In this document: in pieces, positions 16,694 through 25,077 of the stretch
How positions within the stretch are numbered: the stretch's first letter is position 1
Layout: each line of letters starts with the position of its first letter
Source: Actinomadura chibensis NBRC 106107
GTDB taxonomy: Bacteria > Actinomycetota > Actinomycetes > Streptosporangiales > Streptosporangiaceae
Assembly: GCF_001552135.1 (NCBI RefSeq)
Contig: NZ_BCQP01000071.1
Coordinates: forward strand, 1 to 62,459
Length of the DNA: 62,459 nt
Reading direction: 5' to 3'
The notes under the pieces: generated by a model
Told to the model about the DNA's origin: nothing
Seen by the model: the letters and a program-made list of their open reading frames with translations, nothing else
Database searches by the model: none
Translations under genes and position numbers: made by a program

Positions 16694-16919
16694 CCGTCCT
16701 TCGACGCCCGCACTACTTCCGTACTACTCCGCGGCTGTAGTCCTCTAGTTCGGCGAGCGGGGTCCGTGCCGGGCAGGCTGTTATAGGTTCGGTCCGTGAC
16801 TCTCCGTGGTAGCGCGGATACTTCACGGAATGCCGGGTGATCAGTCGACTCGTCACCGAGCTCGCCGCGCCGCGCGGCGGGGTGGCGTGAGCACTGGACG
16901 ACAGGGGAGGGACGGGGCC

Positions 16920-17828
16920 ATGGCCCGGTTACTTGATCAGAGCGGTGGCCTGGTGGCGATCGGCGCGCACGACGCACTCAGCGCGCGGTTGGGGCAGAAC
17001 GCCGGGTTCGACCTCATCTGGGGAAGCGGGTTCGAGGTGTCGGCGACGCATGGGGTGCCGGACGCGAACGTGCTGACGATGAGCGAGCAGCTCCGGGCGT
17101 GCCAGTGGATGGCCGACACGGTCCGCATCCCGGTGATCGCCGACTGCGACAACGGGTACGGCAACGCCATCAACGCGGCCGTGACCACGCGCCGGTTCGA
17201 GGCCGCCGGAATCGCCGGGATCTGCGTGGAGGACAGCGCGTTCCCCAAGCGGTGCAGCTTCTACGAGGGCCGCCGCGCGCTGGTGCCGGCGGCCGAGCAC
17301 GCGCTGAAGATCCGCGCCTGCAAGCAGGCGCAGCGCTCGGACGACTTCGTCGTGATCGCGCGGACCGAGGCGTTCATCGCCGGGTTGGGCCTCGACGAGG
17401 CCCTGGAACGGGCCCGCGCCTACGCCGAGGCGGGGGCGGACGCGGTGCTGGTGCACTCCAAGCAGGCCGCCCCGGACGAACTCGTCGCCTTCGCCCAGCG
17501 GTGGTCGCTGCCCACACCCCTGGTGGCGGTTCCGACCACGTACGACCAGACGTCGGCCGCGGTGCTGCACGACCTGGGGTACCGCGTCGTGATCTTCGCC
17601 AACCAGGGACTGCGGACGGCGATCAAGGCGGTGGAGGAGGGGCTGGCGCTGCTGCGCGGCACCGGCCGCGCCGCCGACCTGCGCGACCGCATGGTCCCGC
17701 TGGGCCGGGTGTTCGAGCTGGTGGGCCTGGACGACCTGCGCCAGGACGAGCACCGCTACCTCCTCGCCGAGGACGGGGCACCGGGAGGCGGTGATCTCCA
17801 AGGACTCCCGGCCGAGGCGCCGGGGTGA
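16920..17828 (+). CDS. Isocitrate lyase/PEP mutase superfamily enzyme
   Basis: 302 residues from ATG 16920, with GGGGAGGG upstream; an in-frame GTG at 16887 is an alternative. The (beta/alpha)8 fold of the PEP mutase/isocitrate lyase superfamily is clear: IGAHDALSARLGQNAGFDLIWGSGFEVSATHGVPD, VIADCDNGYGNAINAAVT with the Mg-binding acidic residues, ICVEDSAFPKRCSFYEGR (gating loop), VIARTEAFIAGLGLDEALERARAYAEAGADAVLVHS and VAVPTTY. True PEP mutase has EDKxxxxxNS in the loop; here it reads EDSxxxxxCS, so the Lys and Asn are changed. No phosphonate genes are nearby, so phosphonate synthesis is doubtful; a C-C or P-C lyase on another 2-oxo acid is more likely. It converges with the MFS gene. Confidence 0.8.
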   Translation: MARLLDQSGGLVAIGAHDALSARLGQNAGFDLIWGSGFEVSATHGVPDANVLTMSEQLRACQWMADTVRIPVIADCDNGYGNAINAAVTTRRFEAAGIAGICVEDSAFPKRCSFYEGRRALVPAAEHALKIRACKQAQRSDDFVVIARTEAFIAGLGLDEALERARAYAEAGADAVLVHSKQAAPDELVAFAQRWSLPTPLVAVPTTYDQTSAAVLHDLGYRVVIFANQGLRTAIKAVEEGLALLRGTGRAADLRDRMVPLGRVFELVGLDDLRQDEHRYLLAEDGAPGGGDLQGLPAEAPG

Positions 17829-17858
17829 GGCCGCGCCCACCGCGGGAACCGGCGCTCG

Positions 17859-19445
17859 TCACGGAGTGCGGGCGGGCGTCTGGATGAAAAGGCAGCTCAC
17901 GGCGCCGAGCAGGAGCACGGCGATGGGCAGCACGAGGGTCTGGTGCATGGCGGCCAGGTAGCCGTGGGCGATGATCGAGTCCGTGAGTCCCTGGCCCTGG
18001 CTCTGGCTCACGGTGCGCGGCGTGCCCGGCGGGAGGTCCGCCACCCCGCGGTGGGCTCCGGTGCTCAACCGCAGGGCGCCGCGCCGGGCCGCGTCCACCA
18101 GGTCGCGGCGCAGGTCGGCCCGAAGGGCGGACGGGAGCCCGGGGCCCTGCCGCGCGACCTGGTCGGCGACGGCGACGGCGAGCCTGGCCTGCAGCAACGC
18201 CCCGACGGTGGCGCCGCCGACGACCGACCCGAGATGGCGGACGGTGTTCATGACGCCGGACGCGGCCCCGGCCACCCGGGGCTCGACGTTGTGCAGCGCC
18301 AGGGCCGCGGTCGGCGCGAACAGGCATCCCGCGCCGAGGCCCGTGATGACGAACGCGGGCACCAGTCGGCTCGCGGCGGTGTCCACACCGGTCACCGCGG
18401 CCAGGGCGCCCAGCCCGGTCGCGAACAGCAGCAGGCCGGTCAGCAGGAGGTGTTTCCCGCCGATCCGGTCGGTCAGCCATCCGGCGGTGGGCAGCGCGGC
18501 CACGGCGGCCAGCGCGGCCGGCGCCATGACCAGTCCCGTCCGCAGCGCGCTGAGCCCCATGATCGACTGCAGGTAGAGGGTCATGGGCAGGAACAGGCCG
18601 ACCAGGCCGATCTGGGCGGCCGCCCGGATCAGGCTCGTGATCGTGTAGTTGCGGTCCCGGAACAGGCTGAGCGGCACCAGCGGTTCGGCGCCGCGCCGCC
18701 TGTTGTGCGCCCACTGCTGGAGGACGAACGCGGCGAACAGGACGGCCGCGGTGCCGAACAGAACCCTGGTGGGCTGGTCCCAGTGAAACCCGTGGCCCTC
18801 GATGACGGCGAACGTCGCGCACCCGAGCCACGCCGCGCTGAGCGCCATCCCGGCCAGGTCGAAGCGGTGCCGACGTCCGCCCCCGTGCTCGGGGACGACC
18901 GCGAGCGCCAGCACGATCACGGCCACCCCGACCGGCACGTTCAGCAGGAAGATCCATCGCCAGCCCCAGGTGGCGACCAGCAGACCGCCCAGCGTGGGAC
19001 CGGCGATCATCGACAACCCGGCGACCGCGTTCCAGGCCCCGAGCGCCGTCCCCCGCCGGCCGGCGGGAAAGGTCGCGACGATGAGGGCCATCGCCTGCGG
19101 CATGAGCAGCGCGGCGCCGAGCCCCTGCACCGCCCGGGCGGCGATCAGCACCGCGCCGTTCGGGGCCACCCCGCACAGCAGGCTGGCCAGCGTGAACACC
19201 GCCGTACCGGCGACCAGCAGCGCCCGGGAGCCCAGCCAGTCGCCCAACCGCCCCCCGGTGATCAACCCCACCGCCAGGACCAGCGTGTAGGAGTTCAGCA
19301 CCCACAGCACCGTGGGCAGCGGCGCCCGCAGATCCGCGATCATCGCCGGTACCGCGATGTTGGTGATCGTCAGGTCCAGCAGGGTCATGAAGGAGCCCAG
19401 CGAGACCACCAGGAGCACCAGCCACGGGCGTCGTCCAGGATTCAC
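17859..19445 (-). CDS. MFS drug transporter, DHA2 type (14 TM)
   Basis: 528 residues from GTG 19445. The start codon overlaps the stop of the upstream gene (GTGA), so the two are translationally coupled. The 14-helix DHA2 pattern is visible: TLLDLTITNIAVPAM in helix 1 (motif D1), GGRLGDWLGSRALLVAGTAVF (motif A), LIAARAVQGLGAALLMPQA (motif B) and AGPTLGGLLVATWGWRWIFLLNVPVG (motif C). A long region after about residue 425 (DQVARQGPGLPSALRADL) forms the loop before the last helix. These are proton-drug antiporters, so export of a toxic compound is expected. The coupled upstream gene is a GNAT-domain protein, which may modify the exported molecule. Confidence 0.9.
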   Translation of the reverse strand: MNPGRRPWLVLLVVSLGSFMTLLDLTITNIAVPAMIADLRAPLPTVLWVLNSYTLVLAVGLITGGRLGDWLGSRALLVAGTAVFTLASLLCGVAPNGAVLIAARAVQGLGAALLMPQAMALIVATFPAGRRGTALGAWNAVAGLSMIAGPTLGGLLVATWGWRWIFLLNVPVGVAVIVLALAVVPEHGGGRRHRFDLAGMALSAAWLGCATFAVIEGHGFHWDQPTRVLFGTAAVLFAAFVLQQWAHNRRRGAEPLVPLSLFRDRNYTITSLIRAAAQIGLVGLFLPMTLYLQSIMGLSALRTGLVMAPAALAAVAALPTAGWLTDRIGGKHLLLTGLLLFATGLGALAAVTGVDTAASRLVPAFVITGLGAGCLFAPTAALALHNVEPRVAGAASGVMNTVRHLGSVVGGATVGALLQARLAVAVADQVARQGPGLPSALRADLRRDLVDAARRGALRLSTGAHRGVADLPPGTPRTVSQSQGQGLTDSIIAHGYLAAMHQTLVLPIAVLLLGAVSCLFIQTPARTP

Positions 19446-20428
19446 CCGGTGCCCGAGCGCGCCGACCGGCGCTGCGACGGCAGCCGTCGGCGCACGGTCC
19501 GCACGAGCGGTTCGGCGAGTTGGAGGGGCAACGAGGCGACCAGCTTCAGCGGGGCCACCCGGCCGATGACCAGGTAGGCGTCATGCGGGCCGAGGGTGCG
19601 GTCGAAGTGGTCGTTGACCTCGGGCACGTCGCAGCGGGGCATGTCGTCATAGCGCTGGGCCAGGCTGGCGTAGGCGCCGGTCAGCTTCATCGTCACCGGG
19701 TCGTAGATCGCCTGGTAGCCGCGGTGGTCGACGACCTGGGCGGCGACCTCGGCGATCTCGTCCGGCGGGGGCCCGGTCAGCGTGGGCCAGAAGTTCCGCC
19801 CGCCGAAGCGGCGGCGCAGTCCCTGGTAGATGACCGGGCTGTTGGTGCGCGTGGTCACATACAGCGGCCACCTTGCGCGGCTACGCAGGAAATCGAGGAC
19901 CATGCCCGCGAAGATCCGGCTCGCCAGGCCATTGCCCTGGTGCTCGCGCAGCACCATGGTCCGGCCGATCAGCAACGCGCTGCCCCGCCGCAGGCCGATG
20001 CGCCCGCACGAGGACACCCCCACCACCCGTCCCGTATCGGTGACCACCAACAGCAGCTCCGGCGTGTTGGCGAAGAACCCCGCCATGTGCTCCCGCCAGT
20101 AGCCGCTGTGATCGGTGCCGAACGCGCCGGTGGATATCTCCAGCAGCAGCGCGCCCAGCATTTCCCGGCACGGTTCGGGCAGGCCGCCCGGGTCGGTCAG
20201 CCGCGCGATCCGATACCCGGGGACCAGGCGGCGGATCACCGGACGGGCGCCCAGCGCGACGAGGTCGTCCAGCCCGCCACCGGCATCGGCCCCGGCCGCC
20301 GGCGGCTCCCGTCCGGCGGGAGGCTCGCCCGGCTCGCCGTGGCCCTGCGGGCTCGGCTCTGACGGGGCCCGTTCCGTTGCCGTGGCTTCGACGAGACGGC
20401 GCGCTTTTCCATGGTCAGTGGGGGTCAC
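19442..20428 (-). CDS. GNAT-fold acetyltransferase-like protein coupled to the MFS pump
   Basis: 328 residues from GTG 20428. Upstream sequence in the same frame reads like non-coding DNA, but the ribosome binding site is weak, so the start is uncertain. The first 60 residues are Pro/Glu/Gly-rich. A GNAT domain covers about 75-230: LLVVTDTGRVVGVSSCGRIGLRRG, then the acetyl-CoA loop VLREHQGNGLASRIFAGMVLDFL (Q/R-x-x-G-x-G/A type) and YVTTRTNSPVIYQGLRRRFG. The C-terminal 90 residues are unassigned. The four-base overlap with the MFS gene implies one operon and matched amounts. Whether it acetylates a drug, a metabolite or a protein is unknown. Confidence 0.65.
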   Translation of the reverse strand: MTPTDHGKARRLVEATATERAPSEPSPQGHGEPGEPPAGREPPAAGADAGGGLDDLVALGARPVIRRLVPGYRIARLTDPGGLPEPCREMLGALLLEISTGAFGTDHSGYWREHMAGFFANTPELLLVVTDTGRVVGVSSCGRIGLRRGSALLIGRTMVLREHQGNGLASRIFAGMVLDFLRSRARWPLYVTTRTNSPVIYQGLRRRFGGRNFWPTLTGPPPDEIAEVAAQVVDHRGYQAIYDPVTMKLTGAYASLAQRYDDMPRCDVPEVNDHFDRTLGPHDAYLVIGRVAPLKLVASLPLQLAEPLVRTVRRRLPSQRRSARSGTG

Positions 20429-20611
20429 GGCACCAAAGCCTCGCTCAGCCGCACGCCGCGGCGCGGCAGCCGGACAATCCTGGAGCGTCCCGACCGACCA
20501 GGACGAACCCCTCGCCGCACGGCCCGGAGTCCGTGGCCTACCTGGACCAGTTCTGCGCCTGGCCGCCATGCGAAACCGGGGCGTCGCCCAGCACTGAATG
20601 GCGGACGACAA

Positions 20612-20644
20612 GGGCCGGGTGCGCCGCCACGGCACACCCGGCCC
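20612..20644 (-). terminator. Hairpin terminator after the PobA-like gene
   Basis: Perfect 10-bp arms GGGCCGGGTG and CACCCGGCCC with a 13-nt loop, 56 nt past the stop of the leftward PobA-like gene and before the GNAT start region. No T run, as is common in actinomycetes. Confidence 0.6.
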
Positions 20645-20699
20645 AAGCACAGGCGTCGGCCGAGCGGGCGGGGCACCGGCCGTCGTGTCTGGTGCGGGA

Positions 20700-21872
20700 T
20701 CAGTCGCCGGTCATCAGGTCGGCGAAGGCGTGGGCCGCGGCGGGAGAGGTGAACAGGCGGTCCAGGCGTGCTCTGGCCAATTGCTGGCGGAACGGCCCGG
20801 CCTGCGTGGCGTCCCCGGCGTCGTGCGTCATCTCCGTCAGCCAGCGGCAGAATTCCTGCTGGTTCCACACCTTCTGGAGGCGGGTGGCGGAGTAGTCGTC
20901 GAGCCGCCGCTCGTCGCCGTCGCGCAGGGCCTCGCGCAGCGCGTGGGCGAGCGCGTTCGCGTCGCCGATCGCCAGGTTCATCCCCTTGCCGCCGACGGGG
21001 GTGATGATGTGCGCGGCGTCGCCGAGGAGGAACAGCCTGCCGTACCGCATCGGGTCGAGGACGAAACTGCGCATCTCAACGACGGCCTTTTCGCTGATCG
21101 GCCCGGCGGGCAGGGCCTTGTCGCCCAGGCGGAGCCGCAATTGCTCCCACACGCGCTCGTCGCTCCAATCGGAAGGCGAGCAGTCCTGCGCGCATTGGAG
21201 GTAGAAGCGGCTGGCGGCCGGGCCTCGCGGAAACTGCGCTGCGAAGCCGTGCGAACTGATCCCGAAGAGCGGGAGGCGGGGCGGCGGGGCGTCGGCGAGG
21301 ACGGTGATCCAGCCGATGCCGTGGTCGAAGGAATAGGCCGTGGCGGCCTCCGCCGGCACGGTGGCCCGGCTGACGCCGTGGTAGCCGTCGCACCCGGCGA
21401 CGTAGTCGCAGGCGATCTCGTGCACCGTCCCGGCCGGGTCTCGGTAGGTGACCGTGGGACGGGCGCCGTCGACGTCGTGCGGGGTCACCTCGCCCGCGTC
21501 GAAGCGCAGGTCGCCTCCCCCGTCCAGGAACGCGGACACCAGCCGTCTGACGAGTAACTGCTGCGGGATGACGCGGCCGGTCCTGCCGCCTGCCAGGGCG
21601 GGAAGGTCCAGGTAGCGGGGTTCGCCATTGAGGCGGATCTCCAGTGTGCCGTCGCCGGGCACCCCGGCGAGCAGGGTGTCGGCGAGCCCCCATTCCTCGA
21701 AGACCCGTGTGGCGGAGTGGTCGAGCACGCCCGCGCGCTGCCTGTGCTCTACGTAGGACCGGCTCCGGCGTTCCAGGACCACGCACGCGACGCCTGTTCG
21801 CAGGAGAAGGTTGGCCAGGGTCAGTCCCGCCGGACCGGCCCCGATGATGACGACCTGAGTGTTCTCGTGCAT
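20700..21872 (-). CDS. pobA: 4-hydroxybenzoate 3-monooxygenase-like flavoprotein
   Basis: 390 residues, the size of PobA. The FAD loop VIIGAGPAGLTLANLLLRTGVACVVLERRSRSYVEHRQRAGVLDH at the N-terminus includes the Arg/Gln residues of the PobA signature. The middle has the DG motif DYVAGCDGYHGVSRATVP, and the C-terminal FAD motif is GRLFLLGDAAHIITPVGGKGMNLAIGDANAL. In PobA family enzymes this sequence set goes with NADPH-dependent ortho-hydroxylation of 4-hydroxybenzoate to protocatechuate. I did not verify each substrate-binding Tyr/Ser, so a related para-hydroxyaromatic is possible. It is divergent from a TetX-like monooxygenase and is followed by a hairpin; no protocatechuate ring-cleavage genes lie in the window. 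Confidence 0.8.
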   Translation of the reverse strand: MHENTQVVIIGAGPAGLTLANLLLRTGVACVVLERRSRSYVEHRQRAGVLDHSATRVFEEWGLADTLLAGVPGDGTLEIRLNGEPRYLDLPALAGGRTGRVIPQQLLVRRLVSAFLDGGGDLRFDAGEVTPHDVDGARPTVTYRDPAGTVHEIACDYVAGCDGYHGVSRATVPAEAATAYSFDHGIGWITVLADAPPPRLPLFGISSHGFAAQFPRGPAASRFYLQCAQDCSPSDWSDERVWEQLRLRLGDKALPAGPISEKAVVEMRSFVLDPMRYGRLFLLGDAAHIITPVGGKGMNLAIGDANALAHALREALRDGDERRLDDYSATRLQKVWNQQEFCRWLTEMTHDAGDATQAGPFRQQLARARLDRLFTSPAAAHAFADLMTGD

Positions 21873-22144
21873 ACCCGACGTCTACCTCACCAGGCCCCTC
21901 CCGCAGGAGCCAGCCGTCACCGCAGGAGGACCGAAACACCTCTTCCCTGCAGGTGCCTTAATCCGAGATCTTGTCCCTCTTCTGGACGGCCCCGACGAAA
22001 TCCCTCCCGATTTTATGGCCATGGGCTGCACATATCAGAGGCGTGTCGGTCCGACGTCAGCGGCTCATCAGCGGGGTTTGGCACCGTTCAGTAATCCGGC
22101 CTGGGATGCCCATCCGGCAGGCGGGGGACAGGAAAGGGAATTCC

Positions 22145-23269
22145 ATGAGAAATGACGTCACGATCATCGGCGCCGGACTCGGCGGACTCACGCTCGCCCG
22201 CGTCCTGCATATCCACGGCATTCCGGCCGTCTGCTACGAGGCCGACGCCTCCCCGGCGGCGCGCCCGCAAGGCGGGATGCTCGACATCCACGACGACAGT
22301 GGGCAGCTCGCCATCGAGGCGGCCGGTCTGGAGGAGGAGTTCCGCGCCATCGTCCTGGAGGGCCGTCAGGCGATGCGGATCCTGGACCGGGACGGGACCG
22401 TCCTGCTGGACGAGCCCGACGACGGCACGGGCGGGCGCCCCGAGGTGATGCGCGCCGAGCTGCGGCGGATCCTGCTGGACTCGCTCCCGCCCGGCACCGT
22501 CCGCTGGGGCCGCAAGGTCAGCGGCGCCCGCGCCCTCGGCGGGGGCCGCCACGAGGTGGTGTTCGCCGACGGCGGCGCCGTCGGCACGAGCCTGCTGGTC
22601 GGCGCGGACGGCGCGTGGTCGCGGGTCCGGCCGCTGCTGTCGGCCGCCGCGCCCGAGTACGCGGGCACGTCGTTCGTCGAGACCTACCTGTTCGATGCGG
22701 ACGTCCGGCACCCGGCCGCGGCGGCGGCGGTCGGCGCCGGGGCCATGATGGCGCCCGCGCCGCACCGGCAGATCTTCGCCCACCGGGAGGTCGGCGGCAC
22801 CCTGCACACCTACGTGGCGCTGTCGCGGCCGCGGGACTGGTTCGCCGCCATCGACTTCACCGATGCCGCCGCGGCCACCGCGCGGATCGCGGCGGAGTTC
22901 GACGGCTGGGCGCCCGAGCTCACCGCGCTGATCGGCGACGGCGACACCGGGCCGGTGCTGCGCCCCCACTACGCGCTGCCGAACGGGCACCGGTGGAGCC
23001 GGGTGCCGGGGGTGACGCTGCTCGGCGACGCCGCGCACCTCTCCGTCCCGAGCGGCGAAGGCGCCAACCTCGCCATGCTGGACGGCGCCGAACTCGGCAG
23101 GGCCATCGCCGCGCATCCGGATGACGTCGAGACCGCGTTGCTCGAATACGAGCAGGACATGTTCAGCCGCAGCGCCGCGGCCGCCGCCGAAGGCACCCGG
23201 CTGCACGAACTCCTTTTCGGCGACAACGCTCCCGGCGGCCTGATAGCCGCCTTCCAGCAGAGCCAGTGA
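22145..23269 (+). CDS. FAD-dependent monooxygenase, TetX-like
   Basis: 374 residues from ATG 22145, with AGGAAAGGGA just upstream. A GxGxxG loop VTIIGAGLGGLTLARVLHIHGIPAVCYE opens the protein. The TetX-like block ARPQGGMLDIHDDSGQLAIEAAGL (residues 39-62), the R in VMRAELRRILLDSL, the DG motif LLVGADGAWSRVRPLL and the late FAD motif GVTLLGDAAHLSVPSGEGANLAMLDGAELGRAI follow in order. Members hydroxylate tetracyclines or unrelated polycyclic and aromatic compounds; from sequence alone this is a TetX-like protein, not a proven tetracycline-inactivating enzyme. It lies divergent to the PobA-like gene across 272 bp in which I see no clear operator. Confidence 0.8.
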   Translation: MRNDVTIIGAGLGGLTLARVLHIHGIPAVCYEADASPAARPQGGMLDIHDDSGQLAIEAAGLEEEFRAIVLEGRQAMRILDRDGTVLLDEPDDGTGGRPEVMRAELRRILLDSLPPGTVRWGRKVSGARALGGGRHEVVFADGGAVGTSLLVGADGAWSRVRPLLSAAAPEYAGTSFVETYLFDADVRHPAAAAAVGAGAMMAPAPHRQIFAHREVGGTLHTYVALSRPRDWFAAIDFTDAAAATARIAAEFDGWAPELTALIGDGDTGPVLRPHYALPNGHRWSRVPGVTLLGDAAHLSVPSGEGANLAMLDGAELGRAIAAHPDDVETALLEYEQDMFSRSAAAAAEGTRLHELLFGDNAPGGLIAAFQQSQ

Positions 23270-23436
23270 ACCCAGGCTGCGGGGCGGACGGGTTCTGCGC
23301 GCGCGCCATGACCTCCGCATAGGACGCGACCCGGGCCAGCCCGCGCGGGGCGGCCTCGACCAGCTCGCCCAGCACTGGAGGAAGGCGCCGACCTCGGCCG
23401 CCACGATCCCCAGGGGACGTGACGACGCCGCTGGTG

Positions 23437-24912
23437 CTACGTGGGTCGTGCTTCGTCCAGGAAGATTGGGTTGGTCATGGCCGCCATCGTTCCGGACCTG
23501 CGCACTTCCGCGCGCACCCAGCGGGTGTAGCGGCGATAGGTCGTCCAACGCGCGGTCGCGGTGCCGGTGTCGGGGACGACCTCGGTGTGCTGCTGTCCCA
23601 CCTGGTCCAGAAGCCGCACCGTGGTGCCCGGCACACCGCTGACCGCGAGTTGGAAGGTCACCGGCGTGCCGGTGCCCACGGGGAGGCGTTCACCGATACC
23701 CGCGGTTCGCTTTCCGTCCGTGGCGGTGAAACTCAGGTCCACCTTGGACGATGCGGCCAGCCAGGAGCGGCCCGCGCGCAAACCGGCCATCAGGGCGTCG
23801 CGGCGCAGGCGGTCGGCGAGGACCACGGTCTGCGGGGATCCGACGGTGTTCTGCGGGTTGTGCGCGTCTGAGTTGCCGATCGCGGGAATCCATCGGCCGG
23901 AGCGCAGGAGGCCGTCCCAGTGGTTGAGCGCCGCTTCCTCTTCGGGGGACCAGTCCTGATTCCACACCTCGACCAGGTCCGCCAGTTCATAGGCGAATTC
24001 ATAACTGCAGCCGAAACAACTGGCGAAGGGATGCGCGGCGGTGACCAGTCCTCCCGCCTCGTGGACTTGGCGGACGAAGCGCCGGTGATCGCGTGAGTCC
24101 CCGGCCCGGTAGCGCCAGTCGACCCACATGCCCGCGGGCAGGCCGATGGCGGGCCAGTGCCCGGAACGCGTGGTGACCTCTTCGCCGTTCAGGATCAGCA
24201 GGTCGTCGGTGGCGTGATCGCCCCATTGCAGGGACGCCGAGGAGGTATTGTGCTCGGTGGAGACGATGAAGTCCAACCCGGCGCCGCGCGCGGCGGAGAC
24301 AAGTTCCGCGGGGGTCCGGCGCCCGTCCGAATGGACGGTGTGCAAATGGCAGTCGCCGCGGTACCACGAGCGGCCGCGGTCCCGGGCGGGGGCGCTCTCG
24401 GGGGCGGGCTTGGGTTTGAAGGACGGCCCGGCCGGCCCGAACCGCAGCGTGATATCGACGCGGTAGGCCATTCCCTGAGGGGCGACGGTGTACGGACCGA
24501 GGATGATATGCCAGGTGCCCCGCCTGATCGGACCGGCCAGATAGCCCGGGGTGGCGCTGGAGACGCTGATGGCGAAGCGGTCCCGGAACCCGCCGGACCA
24601 GCCGCGGAAGCCGCGCGCGTTTCCGAGCTCGTGCCCCTCCGGTCCGAATATCCCGATGTCGCAGGCGTTCCCGCGCGTGCCCGCCGGGACCGAGGGCCTG
24701 TCGTAGGAGTAGATCACCTCGATCTCGTTGACTCCGCGCGGCACTTCCACCGGCAGGTAGAACCAGTCGTCCACGCTCGGCGGGAAGGTGCCGGTGACCG
24801 TGCGGGTCTTCTCACCCCCCGCCTGCTCCGCGAACGCCGTACCCGGCAGCAGGTTCGCCGCCGCGACGACACCTCCGGCGGCGAGAAGACCGCGCCTGCT
24901 CAACTGATTCAC
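23437..24912 (-). CDS. CehA/McbA-type secreted PHP-domain metallohydrolase
   Basis: 491 residues. The N-terminus MNQLSRRGLLAAGGVVAAANLLPGTAFA carries a Tat motif (SRRGLL) and an AxA cleavage site, so it is folded before export. Residues 40-160 form a beta-rich domain. The PHP-type metal site is spread over CHLHTVHSDGRRTPAELVSAARGAGLDFIVSTEHN (about 186-220), LVTAAHPFASCF, and GRWIPAIGNSDAHNPQNTVG (about 340-360), giving the His and Asp ligands expected for a multinuclear centre. CehA-type enzymes hydrolyse esters, carbamates or phosphoesters. A C-terminal beta-sandwich (VTFQLAVSGVPGTTVRLLDQVG) closes the chain. The natural substrate is unknown. Confidence 0.85.
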   Translation of the reverse strand: MNQLSRRGLLAAGGVVAAANLLPGTAFAEQAGGEKTRTVTGTFPPSVDDWFYLPVEVPRGVNEIEVIYSYDRPSVPAGTRGNACDIGIFGPEGHELGNARGFRGWSGGFRDRFAISVSSATPGYLAGPIRRGTWHIILGPYTVAPQGMAYRVDITLRFGPAGPSFKPKPAPESAPARDRGRSWYRGDCHLHTVHSDGRRTPAELVSAARGAGLDFIVSTEHNTSSASLQWGDHATDDLLILNGEEVTTRSGHWPAIGLPAGMWVDWRYRAGDSRDHRRFVRQVHEAGGLVTAAHPFASCFGCSYEFAYELADLVEVWNQDWSPEEEAALNHWDGLLRSGRWIPAIGNSDAHNPQNTVGSPQTVVLADRLRRDALMAGLRAGRSWLAASSKVDLSFTATDGKRTAGIGERLPVGTGTPVTFQLAVSGVPGTTVRLLDQVGQQHTEVVPDTGTATARWTTYRRYTRWVRAEVRRSGTMAAMTNPIFLDEARPT

Positions 24913-25077
24913 ACCGACCTCCGATTCGCGTATGACGAGAGGAAGTCAGCCATCCCCGCGTAGCCGTCTCGGGAATGGCGGGTGAATACGGCGATCGGAT
25001 GTGCCGCGGGCGCGGGTGGCATACCCTCGTCCCCTTGCGGCGATGTCGCTCATCCATCACGCGGCGAAGGGGGCCGG

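Noticed and set aside
23270..23436. Possible decayed gene on the minus strand (ELVEAAPRGLARVASYAEVMARAQNP)
   Set aside because: Only about 40 residues look protein-like, with a frame change and no family match, so I do not call it.
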